From Eshraghiella sp964414835 (lineage in GTDB: Bacteria; Bacillota; Clostridia; Lachnospirales; Lachnospiraceae), in the NCBI GenBank assembly GCA_964414835.1, contig CAYPWY010000019.1, positions 1-36,996 on the forward strand: 36,996 nucleotides of DNA, in the 5' to 3' direction. Each line of letters starts with the position of its first letter. The first letter of the stretch is position 1. The notes under the pieces are model-generated. The model saw only the letters and a list, made by a program, of their open reading frames with translations, was not told the origin of the DNA and did no database searches. Below are positions 23,641 through 31,645 of this stretch, piece by piece. A program made the position numbers and the translations under genes.

Positions 23641-24564
23641 CTATGCCAAAGCCTCCAAATCTTCAACTGTATTTATTGTAATAACCTTCCTGCTTCTGTC
23701 AATCCTTTTCATAAAACCTGCAAGGGTTTTGCCCGGTCCTATTTCATAGAAGGTATCAACTCCGTCTGCAATCATTTTCTCCATGGTCTGCTGCCATCTT
23801 ACAGGAGAATATACCTGACGCTCAAGTGTATCACTTATAAGGGCATTGTCTGTTACAAGCTTGGCAGCAACATTGTTAATGTAAGGTATTTCAGGTTTAT
23901 TGAAATTAACGCCTTTAAGCTCTTCCGCCAGCTTATCGCCTGCGCCCTTAAGCATAGGTGAATGGAACGGTCCGCTGACATTGAGAATCGTCACAAGCTT
24001 TGCCCCTGCAGCTTTAAGCTTTGGCACTGCCGCTTCAACGGACTCCTTATATCCTGATATAACAATCTGTCCGGGACAATTATAATTGGCAGCCGACACA
24101 ACCTTGCCGCTTTCTTTTGTAATCTCATCACAGATATTATCGATAATTTCCGTATCCAATGCAATTACTGCCGCCATAGTACCTTTGCCTGCCGGAACCT
24201 CATTTTCCATATATATTCCACGCTTTCTCACAAGCTTCATTGCATCCTTGAAATCAAGTGCTCCGCTTGCAACCAACGCTGCATACTCTCCAAGGCTTAA
24301 ACCTGCTGTTATGTCTGCCTTAATTCCCTTCAGCTCTACTGCTTTAAGAATACAACATTCCGCCGCAAGCATTGCCGCCTGTGTGTACTCCGTTTTGTTT
24401 ATAAGGTCATTCTCCTGAAACATTATTTTTTTCAGGTCAAAATCCATTAACTCATCGGCATCATCTATAATGTCACGACATTCCTGATACTTATCGTAAA
24501 AATCCTTTGCCATTCCTACATACTGGGCTCCCTGTCCCGGAAAAATAAATGCGGTTTTCGCCAT
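23641..24564 (-). CDS. fabD: Malonyl-CoA:ACP transacylase
   Basis: 307 residues. The GQGAQ motif (10-14), the active-site serine S90 in GLSLGEYAAL, the conserved arginine in VRKRGIYME and the catalytic H201 in SGPFHSPML are all present. It loads malonyl (extender) groups from CoA onto an acyl carrier protein. It lies between fabZ and the carboxyltransferase gene with short gaps (26 and 39 bp), so extender production and loading are encoded together. It could be the general FabD of the cell or one dedicated to this operon. Confidence 0.95.
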   Translation of the reverse strand: MAKTAFIFPGQGAQYVGMAKDFYDKYQECRDIIDDADELMDFDLKKIMFQENDLINKTEYTQAAMLAAECCILKAVELKGIKADITAGLSLGEYAALVASGALDFKDAMKLVRKRGIYMENEVPAGKGTMAAVIALDTEIIDNICDEITKESGKVVSAANYNCPGQIVISGYKESVEAAVPKLKAAGAKLVTILNVSGPFHSPMLKGAGDKLAEELKGVNFNKPEIPYINNVAAKLVTDNALISDTLERQVYSPVRWQQTMEKMIADGVDTFYEIGPGKTLAGFMKRIDRSRKVITINTVEDLEALA

Positions 24565-24590
24565 TTTTGCTGCCTTCTTTCTATAATACT

Positions 24591-25037
24591 TTAGTCTTCT
24601 GCATAAATGGACTCTTTATCCACTGCAGTAAACATTAATTCGCCTTTGCCCCTCACCTTGTCATTGACCGATATGGTTACGGCAAAAGAATAAAGTCCCG
24701 ATGCCCCCATGGTCTTCTTGCAGTCAATAATCATCGTATCGCCCGGTATAATCGGTTTTACGAATTTAAAATCTTTTACTTTAAGAAGCACATATATTGT
24801 GCTTTCATCTGTACCGTCCGCCTCGATTGCAAGCGAACATGCCTGAGCCGCAGACTCAATCACAAGTACTCCCGGCATAATCGGTGAATCAGGGAAATGT
24901 CCCGTAAAATACGGTTCATTGACAGACACATTCTTGAGAGTCTTTACGGATTCTCCCGGAACTACCTCAAGAACTCTCTCAACCATCTGAAATGGCGGTC
25001 TTTGTTTTATTCTTTTATTGATTTCTATAATATTCAT
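24591..25037 (-). CDS. fabZ: 3-hydroxyacyl-ACP dehydratase, FabZ type
   Basis: 148 residues from the ATG at 25035-25037, which shares its A with the fabG stop codon (TAATG), so translation is coupled. MNIIEINKRIKQRPPFQMVE is the normal FabZ start; the longer frame to 25103 lies inside fabG. The hot-dog fold has the catalytic histidine H47 in YFTGHFPDSPIMPGVL and the acid E61 in VIESAAQ. It removes water from 3-hydroxyacyl-ACP to give the trans-2-enoyl form. No enoyl reductase gene is in the operon, so double bonds could be kept in the product. Confidence 0.94.
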   Translation of the reverse strand: MNIIEINKRIKQRPPFQMVERVLEVVPGESVKTLKNVSVNEPYFTGHFPDSPIMPGVLVIESAAQACSLAIEADGTDESTIYVLLKVKDFKFVKPIIPGDTMIIDCKKTMGASGLYSFAVTISVNDKVRGKGELMFTAVDKESIYAED

Positions 25038-25771
25038 TATAAGCTGAGCCCTCCGTCTATTACAATTACCTGCCCTGTAATATATGAGCTTACATCTGAG
25101 CAAAGCATATTAACCACCTCGGCAACCTCCTCAACCTTTCCGAGCCTTCCCATAGGAATATTTTTAAGATATTCATCCTTTTTCTCCTGTGGTATGGCAT
25201 CTATCATCTCAGTTGTGATGAAGCCCGGTGCCACCGCATTGACCTGTATTCCGTAAGGCGCAAGCTCCTTGGCAAGTGTTGCCGTCATAGAATTGATTGC
25301 ACCCTTGGTTGCGCCATATACCGACTGTCCTGCAAGCGCAAGCTTGGAGCTTACAGACGATACATTGACGATTCTTCCGCTTTTTTGTTTGAACATCTTA
25401 AGTGCCGCCTGCTGACAGCAGTAAAAATATCCCTTAAGATTAATGTCAATACTTTTGTCAAGTGAATCACTGTTCAGCATAAGAAGATATGCATCATCAA
25501 CAACTCCGGCATTATTGACAAGAATATCTATATGTCCAAAATGCCTGAATGCTTCACGGAACATTGCCGACACATCTTTCTGATTGGATACATTAGCCTT
25601 AACGGCTATTGCATCACAGCCCATATCCTTGATGGCGTTGACAACCTTCATTGCCTCTTCCTCATTGCTGTTGTAATTTACTACAACATCAATCCCGTCT
25701 TTTGCAAGCCTTAATGCACAAGCCTTTCCTATTCCTCTTGAAGCACCTGTTACGATAGCTACTTTACTCAT
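25037..25771 (-). CDS. fabG: 3-oxoacyl-ACP reductase
   Basis: 244 residues, a classical short-chain dehydrogenase/reductase. The NAD(P) motif TGASRGIG (8-15), NNAG (86-89), the catalytic serine S139 in IVNVSSVSS, Y152 and K156 in SVYGATKGA, and the PGFITTEM loop are all intact. It reduces 3-oxoacyl-ACP to 3-hydroxyacyl-ACP. It sits between the double ketosynthase (19 bp upstream) and fabZ (one-base overlap), so its place in the condensation-reduction-dehydration cycle is supported by order as well as sequence. Confidence 0.95.
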   Translation of the reverse strand: MSKVAIVTGASRGIGKACALRLAKDGIDVVVNYNSNEEEAMKVVNAIKDMGCDAIAVKANVSNQKDVSAMFREAFRHFGHIDILVNNAGVVDDAYLLMLNSDSLDKSIDINLKGYFYCCQQAALKMFKQKSGRIVNVSSVSSKLALAGQSVYGATKGAINSMTATLAKELAPYGIQVNAVAPGFITTEMIDAIPQEKKDEYLKNIPMGRLGKVEEVAEVVNMLCSDVSSYITGQVIVIDGGLSL

Positions 25772-25790
25772 TTTCCTAACCTTCCTTTGT

Positions 25791-28214
25791 TTACATTACT
25801 TTCTTAAGAACTACTGCCGTATATGAACCGCCTGTCGCAAAGCTTGTGACAAGCATATACTTATAATCTGATGTGTCGACTGTTGTTTTATTAACTGCTC
25901 CATCACTGAAAATATATGCGTTCTGCTCAGCAGGAAGCTTTCCTGAAAGTATCAATGAAGCATGTACTGCCTGAAGAGTTGCTGCCGCTGCTCTTGCTTC
26001 TCCCACTGCCGTCTTAACACTGAATACAGGCTTAACCTTTCCTTCAGAAAATACTCTATTATATGAATTCATCTCTATGGTATCAACTGTTGCATTTCCG
26101 TTACCGAAGCCCACAATTCCGTCAATATCATCCACCGATATTCCCGCATTCTCGCAAGCCTTAATAATAGCTTTATCAAGTGCCCCATCAGAGCCTGCAA
26201 GCGTTCCTATTGAAACCGACTCATGGGTCATAGCATAACCTGCAACCTCAGCATACTTAACTGCACCTCGTTCATTAGCCGAAGCTTCGCTTTCAAGCAT
26301 CATTGATGTGCTTCCCTCGCCCAAGACAAATGTTTTGCCGTTAAATCCATAAGGCGCAGTGTTTCCGTCTTTTGAAAAATATCCCAGCTTATCATAAAGG
26401 AGCTTCATTGTCTCCGTATTTTCATCAAGTCCGCAAGCCATCATCATTTTCTCTGCACCGTCACGAACTACATTATATGCATAACATATACTCTGAAGTC
26501 CGGCCTGCATTCCGTTGGTAAGCGTTACGTTAACACCCTTAACTCCCGAATTTATTGATAAATATCCTCCTGCTGCATTGTAAACCGTATTAGGGAATAC
26601 AAACGCGCTTCCTGCGTGAAGACCATTCTTAATAAGACCTTCATGGAAATTGATAATTTCTGTCGCCGGACCGTCTGCCGTACCGATAATCATACCTATA
26701 TCGGTTTCGTTATCTGCATTAACCGTAACTCCGGCATCCTTAAGACATGAGCGTCCGGATACAACCTGAATCTGGCTCAGCTTATCAAGCTTGCGATAAA
26801 AAGCAAGTTTAATCTCATGCTCTTTATAATCATCTGCACCCACTGACGCCACCAAACCGTTTTCGTCTGCTGTTGTTTCTCCGTTTTTAACGGCATCAAT
26901 ATACGCATCAATACTGTTGCCCACAGGACTTACAATACCAAATCCCGTAACATATACTTTATTATTTTCAAGAGGCTTAATATCCTTTTCATGCTTGGCA
27001 AAAATAACACTGGCATTATTTCCGCCGAAAGCAAAATTATTGGTCATCGCATATTCGATTTCCTTTTCCTTCTTGACATTAGGCATAAAATCAAGTTTTC
27101 CTGCCTTCTCCTTAAGGTTGACAAGGTCCTCTTCCGAATATCCGATTGTAGGCGGCACAGTGTTAGTTGTAAGTGCCTTGACCGTATAGATAGCCTCAAC
27201 TGCACCTGCCGCACCGAGACAGTGTCCTACCATTGATTTGGTAGAGTCTACGGCAGTATTGTCATTGTTGCCGAAAATAGTCTGCATTGCCTGAATTTCC
27301 GTGGAATCATTAAGCGGAGTTCCTGTCGCATGACCATTAATGTAATCAATACTTTCAGGCTCCATATCACTGTTTTTAAGAGCCCATCTCATAGCATTCA
27401 TCTGACCTTCACTGTCAGGTCTTGGCGCTGTGATATGGTGAGCGTCCGAGCTTATTCCGCCTCCAAGCACATCACAATAAATCTTAGCGCCTCGTGCCTT
27501 GGCGTGTTCATATGACTCAACAATAAGTGCGCCGGCACCCTCACCAAGCGTAATTCCCTTGCTCTTGTTATATGGTGAACAAGGGTCTGTATCAAGGGCG
27601 TGAAGGGCTGTAAATCCTCCGAAAGCAAGTGCTGAAAACGAATCTGCGCCTCCCACGATAAATGCATCGCCCACGCCCGCACGTATAAGGTCGCACGCAT
27701 ATTCAATGCTGATTGTACTTGCGGCACATGCATTACCTACATTGGTAACAACACCCTTTGCCCCTGCAAGTCTGGCCACATTATTGGCAATGACACCGAT
27801 AGGCATCTTAATAATGTCTGCTGCATCCTCGCTGCCCTCAGCATTTTCTTTTTCGGTAAAGAACTTCTGAATACTTACCGCACCGCCGACACAGCTTCCC
27901 ATAATGACACCGACTCTGTCGGCGTTGTCATCATTTATCACTATTCCTGAATCATTAAGCGCTTCATTTGCAGCCTTGACGCACAAAAGTGAAACTCTGT
28001 CCATTTTATCTGCATCCTCGCCTGCGTCCACATCAAAATGCTCTGCCGATTCAGCTCCCATATGGGCATAGCACTGACTTGTATCTATCGAGCGCACCTC
28101 TTTAATTCCCGAAACACCGTTAATACAGTTGTTCCAGCTTTCCTCTACAGTATTACCGATTGCGTTAATCATACCGAGACCGGTAATAACACATCTTTTT
28201 TCATTGTTTGCCAT
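25791..28214 (-). CDS. Fused double beta-ketoacyl synthase: active KS plus inactive chain-length-factor-like KS
   Basis: 807 residues, twice the length of FabF. Residues 1 to about 408 are a complete condensing enzyme with C163 in GNACAASTIS, H295 in NGHATGTPLND and H331 in SMVGHCLGAAGA. Residues about 418-807 are a second thiolase-fold domain (KVYVTGFGIVSPVGNSIDAY at its start). There the three catalytic positions are changed: Met (about 569) in LTNGMQAGLQS for Cys, Asn (about 707) in GNGNATVD for the first His, and Glu (about 739) in KTAVGEARAAAA for the second. The pair resembles KS and chain-length factor of type II polyketide and aryl-polyene systems joined in one chain. A GGAGG box precedes the ATG. 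It should elongate ACP-bound chains, with the dead half possibly setting the length. Confidence 0.9.
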   Translation of the reverse strand: MANNEKRCVITGLGMINAIGNTVEESWNNCINGVSGIKEVRSIDTSQCYAHMGAESAEHFDVDAGEDADKMDRVSLLCVKAANEALNDSGIVINDDNADRVGVIMGSCVGGAVSIQKFFTEKENAEGSEDAADIIKMPIGVIANNVARLAGAKGVVTNVGNACAASTISIEYACDLIRAGVGDAFIVGGADSFSALAFGGFTALHALDTDPCSPYNKSKGITLGEGAGALIVESYEHAKARGAKIYCDVLGGGISSDAHHITAPRPDSEGQMNAMRWALKNSDMEPESIDYINGHATGTPLNDSTEIQAMQTIFGNNDNTAVDSTKSMVGHCLGAAGAVEAIYTVKALTTNTVPPTIGYSEEDLVNLKEKAGKLDFMPNVKKEKEIEYAMTNNFAFGGNNASVIFAKHEKDIKPLENNKVYVTGFGIVSPVGNSIDAYIDAVKNGETTADENGLVASVGADDYKEHEIKLAFYRKLDKLSQIQVVSGRSCLKDAGVTVNADNETDIGMIIGTADGPATEIINFHEGLIKNGLHAGSAFVFPNTVYNAAGGYLSINSGVKGVNVTLTNGMQAGLQSICYAYNVVRDGAEKMMMACGLDENTETMKLLYDKLGYFSKDGNTAPYGFNGKTFVLGEGSTSMMLESEASANERGAVKYAEVAGYAMTHESVSIGTLAGSDGALDKAIIKACENAGISVDDIDGIVGFGNGNATVDTIEMNSYNRVFSEGKVKPVFSVKTAVGEARAAAATLQAVHASLILSGKLPAEQNAYIFSDGAVNKTTVDTSDYKYMLVTSFATGGSYTAVVLKKVM

Positions 28215-28233
28215 ATTTGCCTCCTAACACATC

Positions 28234-28289
28234 ATGCAGACCGTTTTCTGCATATGCGCAAAATATATATTATATCGATTAATATCGAT
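28234..28289 (-). promoter_or_regulatory. Internal promoter/operator candidate before the double ketosynthase gene
   Basis: In the 112-bp gap after the ACP gene. On the minus strand a perfect TATAAT box lies at 28269-28274, with no good -35. Two ATCGAT blocks (28274-28279 and 28284-28289), ten bases apart and each self-palindromic, lie just upstream of and against the -10 box. A 7-bp hairpin (ATGCAGA/TCTGCAT, 28234-28253) follows in the leader, ahead of the ribosome site. The layout suggests a repressible internal promoter. Confidence 0.4.
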
Positions 28290-28326
28290 TAGTTTACACA
28301 ATAAACCGCTATGGGCAGGGAGGACA

Positions 28327-28581
28327 TTAGTCCTCCAAATGCTCCATAACATATTTGCTAAGTGCTTCAATGTTGTAGAAATTTTCCTTAGCAACACCTG
28401 TCATCTGCACGCCGAATTCCTGATCAATTCCAGCAATGATTTCAAGTGAGTCGATTGAATCAAGTCCGATTCCGTCTCCGAAAAGTTCAATTTCATAGTC
28501 AAGCTCCTCTGCCGGAATTCTTAAATTCTCAACGAGGATTCCTTTGATCTTTTCTGCGATTTCTGTCTGCTTTGCATCCAT
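28327..28581 (-). CDS. Acyl carrier protein 1 (GLDSID type)
   Basis: 84 residues, a four-helix acyl carrier protein. The phosphopantetheine attachment serine is S42 in IGLDSIDSLEI. The LDSID form, rather than the LGADSLD of primary fatty-acid ACPs, is the kind seen in ACPs of dedicated lipid/polyene-type clusters. The C-terminal part (MTGVAKENFYNIEALSKYV) is ordinary. It lies between the AMP-ligase-like gene (66 bp) and the double ketosynthase, and probably carries the growing chain. It shares little sequence with the second ACP at 32553. Confidence 0.93.
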   Translation of the reverse strand: MDAKQTEIAEKIKGILVENLRIPAEELDYEIELFGDGIGLDSIDSLEIIAGIDQEFGVQMTGVAKENFYNIEALSKYVMEHLED

Positions 28582-28647
28582 TTTACAAACTCTCCTTAAA
28601 GATATAATTTATATAGAGCAGTTAAAAACTGTTTCTATCACTAACTA

Positions 28648-30168
28648 CTAATACTCAATCGTATAATACCTGTCCCGCACCGTATGGTCAAGCTCATCAT
28701 ATTCAACGATTGTTCTTGTTACCGCCTTATAGGAAGGAAGCTCTGCACTTAACGCTTTAACCTTGGATTTAAGGTCCGCTTCTATGTCCTTTGCGTCCAT
28801 ATCACCATAATACTCCATATCAGGGTTAATTTCCACTGCTATAATCGGTCTGCCGCGAAGACTGTCCTCCTTAACTATGCAGTCCCTGACACCCTCAAGT
28901 CTCATAAAATAGCCCTCAAGCTCATCAGGTGATATGTTTTCACCGTTAGGAAGGATTATGAGATTTTTTCTCAATCCCAGTATATGAAGATAACCGTCAT
29001 CATCTATCTGGCCAATATCGCCGGTTCTAAGCCAGCCATCCTCGGTAAAAACCTCTTTGGTTCGCTCAGGGTCGTTGTAATAACCCTTCATAACAACGTC
29101 ACCCTTCACCTGAATTTCTCCATCGGCAATTCTCACCTCCGTACCCGGATAAACCTTTCCCACTGAGTCCGGAACCTTGTCAGTGTCAACGTTGCCTGTA
29201 ACTATATTGGCAGCCTCGGTAAGTCCATATCCTGCAAAAAGGGTTATGCCCAGGTTCTCTGCCATCTTAATTAATTTGGGCTGCACATATGCGCCTCCGC
29301 AGATTATTGTCTCAATTCCCTCCAAAAACTCTCTGCCCTTAATCCGGGCAACCGAAAGCACCATCTCTGCCAATCCGGGAACGAGAGTTAGTATTGTAGG
29401 CTTCATCTTAGGTATATCAAAAATAATATTGCTCATATCCTCGCAGGCATATACAAGGGCGCCTGTATATATACAGGTAAGAAGTCCTCTGATTGCCCCG
29501 AACACATGCGATAACGGAAGTATTGCAATTGTTCTCTGATTAAAAGGGTGCCCCGGAATAAAGAGTCCGTTATGCGCCGCCCTCATAATTGCTTTGTGTG
29601 AAAGCATTGCGCCATAAGGATTGGCTGGCTCATTGTTGACCGAGAAACATATAACCGCAGTGTCGTCAGGGGCAACCTGTGCCATATCTGCCGCAGTATC
29701 AGCAGTGTCATTTATGTCAAAAAGCTTTGTGTTCACACCTGATGTGATTTCCTTAAAATCAGGATGAACAAAAATACCTTTAATATCAAATTTCTTCACA
29801 AGATGTTCAATATCATTATGGCTAAGAGCATTAGGCGCCGACGGAAGCATAATAACCGCACAGCCCGAAGTAGGCACAGCCATATAAAGCTCCATGGCAG
29901 CCAGTCCGTTAGGTGCCAAAACCGCAATATTGTCGCCCTTTTCAAAACCGTTTTCATACAAAAATCTGCGTCGGCAGCCGATTCTGTCATACAGCTCTCC
30001 GTAATTAACCGTATTAACCATATCGCTTATTGCCGGGCAATCTGAGAATTTTGCCTTACAGTTTTCCAAAAGCTCGCAGAAGGTATAATACAACGGAAGC
30101 TTTGCAAGGTCATCCTGAGCTAACAGATTTTCAAAATATTCTTTTTCTTCTGAAGCATAATTAATCAT
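28648..30168 (-). CDS. AMP-dependent synthetase/ligase-like protein with degenerate motifs
   Basis: 506 residues with the overall ANL (acyl-CoA synthetase) fold. Clear family parts are the GDNIAVLAPNG segment (78-88), LPLSHVFG (217-224), GYGLTEAA (313-320), GWLRTGDIGQIDDDGYLHI (378-396) and ILPNGENISPDELE (405-418). Two ATP-handling elements are off: the T-S-G-T-T-G-x-P-K-G loop is replaced by FSVNNEPANPYGAML (175-189) without the lysine, and the C-terminal T-G-K-I-x-R lysine motif reads HTVRDRYY (495-502). It either activates acids with altered kinetics, works only in half-reactions, or has become an acyl-binding protein. The neighbouring ACP gene suggests acyl-ACP loading. It starts 3 bp after a PlsC-type gene. 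Confidence 0.82.
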   Translation of the reverse strand: MINYASEEKEYFENLLAQDDLAKLPLYYTFCELLENCKAKFSDCPAISDMVNTVNYGELYDRIGCRRRFLYENGFEKGDNIAVLAPNGLAAMELYMAVPTSGCAVIMLPSAPNALSHNDIEHLVKKFDIKGIFVHPDFKEITSGVNTKLFDINDTADTAADMAQVAPDDTAVICFSVNNEPANPYGAMLSHKAIMRAAHNGLFIPGHPFNQRTIAILPLSHVFGAIRGLLTCIYTGALVYACEDMSNIIFDIPKMKPTILTLVPGLAEMVLSVARIKGREFLEGIETIICGGAYVQPKLIKMAENLGITLFAGYGLTEAANIVTGNVDTDKVPDSVGKVYPGTEVRIADGEIQVKGDVVMKGYYNDPERTKEVFTEDGWLRTGDIGQIDDDGYLHILGLRKNLIILPNGENISPDELEGYFMRLEGVRDCIVKEDSLRGRPIIAVEINPDMEYYGDMDAKDIEADLKSKVKALSAELPSYKAVTRTIVEYDELDHTVRDRYYTIEY

Positions 30169-30171
30169 TTT

Positions 30172-30903
30172 CTATTCTTTTCTTCCTTTAAGAACTTCAT
30201 CAAGCTTATCCTGTATTCTGGTTCTGACCATATCGCTTATCTGTGTTTTCTTAAGGTCCTTATATTCATCATAAGTAATCGGAGGCAGATAATGTATCTG
30301 CGTCACAACGCGTTTAAGCGAATTGCCGTTAAGCGCCTTGTACGAATCCACCAAAACAACCGGAACAATGGGCGCCTTGGACTCTATGGAGCAACGGAAG
30401 CAACCGGAATTAAATTTCTGAAGAGTGTTTTTGTTATCACCCCATTTGCCTTCCGGAAAAATAAGATATTTTCTGCCCTTAGACACCTCATCCGCAATTT
30501 CGGTAAGAACCTTAATCATCTGGCGCGGATTTTCAAAATCAAGTCTTTTTCCCTCAACTAAGTCAATAACCTGCTTGGCGAGAATTTTCTCTGATTGCTT
30601 TTTCTCCATAAGCACACCGCAAGGCTCATCATGATAAAGCATAATTCCAAGGGCATCGTATTTTCCCTGATGGTTAGAATATATAATATATCCGCCGTCC
30701 TTAGGAAGATTATCAAGTCCGTAAACCTTTGTCGTGGCACGTCCTCGCTTTCTCATATGATCCATTATTTTCTGGGCAAGTCTGTACTTATCCTCTCTAT
30801 TGTATTTCTCAGGGTGGTTTATATATTTGCGGCATTTGAGCACCATATGAAGCACAAAAAACGGACTTGTTCCCGCAACATAATAAAATCTAAACATTCC
30901 CAT
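30172..30903 (-). CDS. PlsC-type acyltransferase 1
   Basis: 243 residues of the 1-acyl-sn-glycerol-3-phosphate acyltransferase family. The H-x4-D catalytic motif is NHQGKYD (H78, D83) and the phosphate-binding motif is FPEG (149-152, in LIFPEGKWGDN). A hydrophobic N-terminal segment (about 5-22) may dock it to the membrane. It transfers an acyl chain from ACP or CoA to a hydroxyl acceptor, classically lysophosphatidic acid. A second, different member is at 32776, so one may serve a non-standard acceptor. It lies 28 bp after the flavoprotein gene and 3 bp before the AMP-ligase-like gene. Confidence 0.9.
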   Translation of the reverse strand: MGMFRFYYVAGTSPFFVLHMVLKCRKYINHPEKYNREDKYRLAQKIMDHMRKRGRATTKVYGLDNLPKDGGYIIYSNHQGKYDALGIMLYHDEPCGVLMEKKQSEKILAKQVIDLVEGKRLDFENPRQMIKVLTEIADEVSKGRKYLIFPEGKWGDNKNTLQKFNSGCFRCSIESKAPIVPVVLVDSYKALNGNSLKRVVTQIHYLPPITYDEYKDLKKTQISDMVRTRIQDKLDEVLKGRKE

Positions 30904-30931
30904 ATTTTATCCATCCTTTACTAAGATTATC

Positions 30932-31645
30932 CTACTGTGGATAGTCCTCCCAGTATCCTGTCATCATTTTTTCTACGGCACGCACCGGAATCAGCGGTCC
31001 GCACACCTTACGGGTTGTTTCGTCACTTAAGTATCTGTTTCTGCCAAACTCTTTACCGGCTTCCTTAACTCCGTTAAGGTATTTGTTGAGTATCGGTTTC
31101 ATCTGTTCAAGAAGAAGTATCTCTCCCTGCGGACAGAAAACCTTCGTATAATTATCTTTTCCGCATATAAAATCAAATTCCCTTGTCACAGCATCATAGA
31201 CCATGTCGGATGAGGCATGTGCACAGGAAGATACAAGAATAAGTCTCTTGTCTGACAAATCATATCTGTAATCCATTATGATAAGATTATCTTCAGATGC
31301 ATGTCTGCCTTTGTACGGCATTTTAAGCGGCAAAAGTCTGTCCAGCATTGTTTTCATCTTGGAGGATACCCCGAAAAAATACAAAGGAAAACTAAGTACA
31401 ATGTTATCACTGTCGAGTATTTTTTCCCTGATAATATCCATATCATCTCTTATTACACATTTTCCGGGAGTTGCCTTCCAGCAGCCGAAACATCCCACAC
31501 AGTGATTTATATTCATTTTACCAAGCTCAATAACCTCTACCTCCGAGCCGGTTTCCTCCGCAATACCGTCAACAAAGCTTTTTGCAATCATATATGAATG
31601 GCTGTCACTGCCCTTAAGGCTTCCGTTTATTACAAGTGTTTTCAT
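30932..31645 (-). CDS. Flavodoxin-fold NAD(P)H-dependent oxidoreductase with cysteine motif
   Basis: 237 residues. The N-terminal flavodoxin-like fold (TLVINGSLKGSDSHSY phosphate loop, LSFPLYFFGVSSKMKTMLDR flavin loop) marks an FMN-binding NADPH-dependent reductase/iron-sulfur flavoprotein relative. Four cysteines in a tight cluster, C49, C52, C55 and C63 (HCVGCFGCWKATPGKC), match the Cys-x2-Cys pattern of that group and could bind an iron-sulfur centre or act in redox chemistry. Its gene overlaps the patatin-like gene by four bases. Within an acyl-chain operon lacking FabI or FabK it is a candidate redox step, but no direct evidence links it to acyl substrates. Confidence 0.82.
   Translation of the reverse strand: MKTLVINGSLKGSDSHSYMIAKSFVDGIAEETGSEVEVIELGKMNINHCVGCFGCWKATPGKCVIRDDMDIIREKILDSDNIVLSFPLYFFGVSSKMKTMLDRLLPLKMPYKGRHASEDNLIIMDYRYDLSDKRLILVSSCAHASSDMVYDAVTREFDFICGKDNYTKVFCPQGEILLLEQMKPILNKYLNGVKEAGKEFGRNRYLSDETTRKVCGPLIPVRAVEKMMTGYWEDYPQ

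Noticed and set aside
28207..28330. FapR-type lipid repressor operator in the gap before the double KS gene
   Set aside because: The known FapR site pattern (TTAGTACC with dyad) is not present; only ATCGAT pairs are seen.
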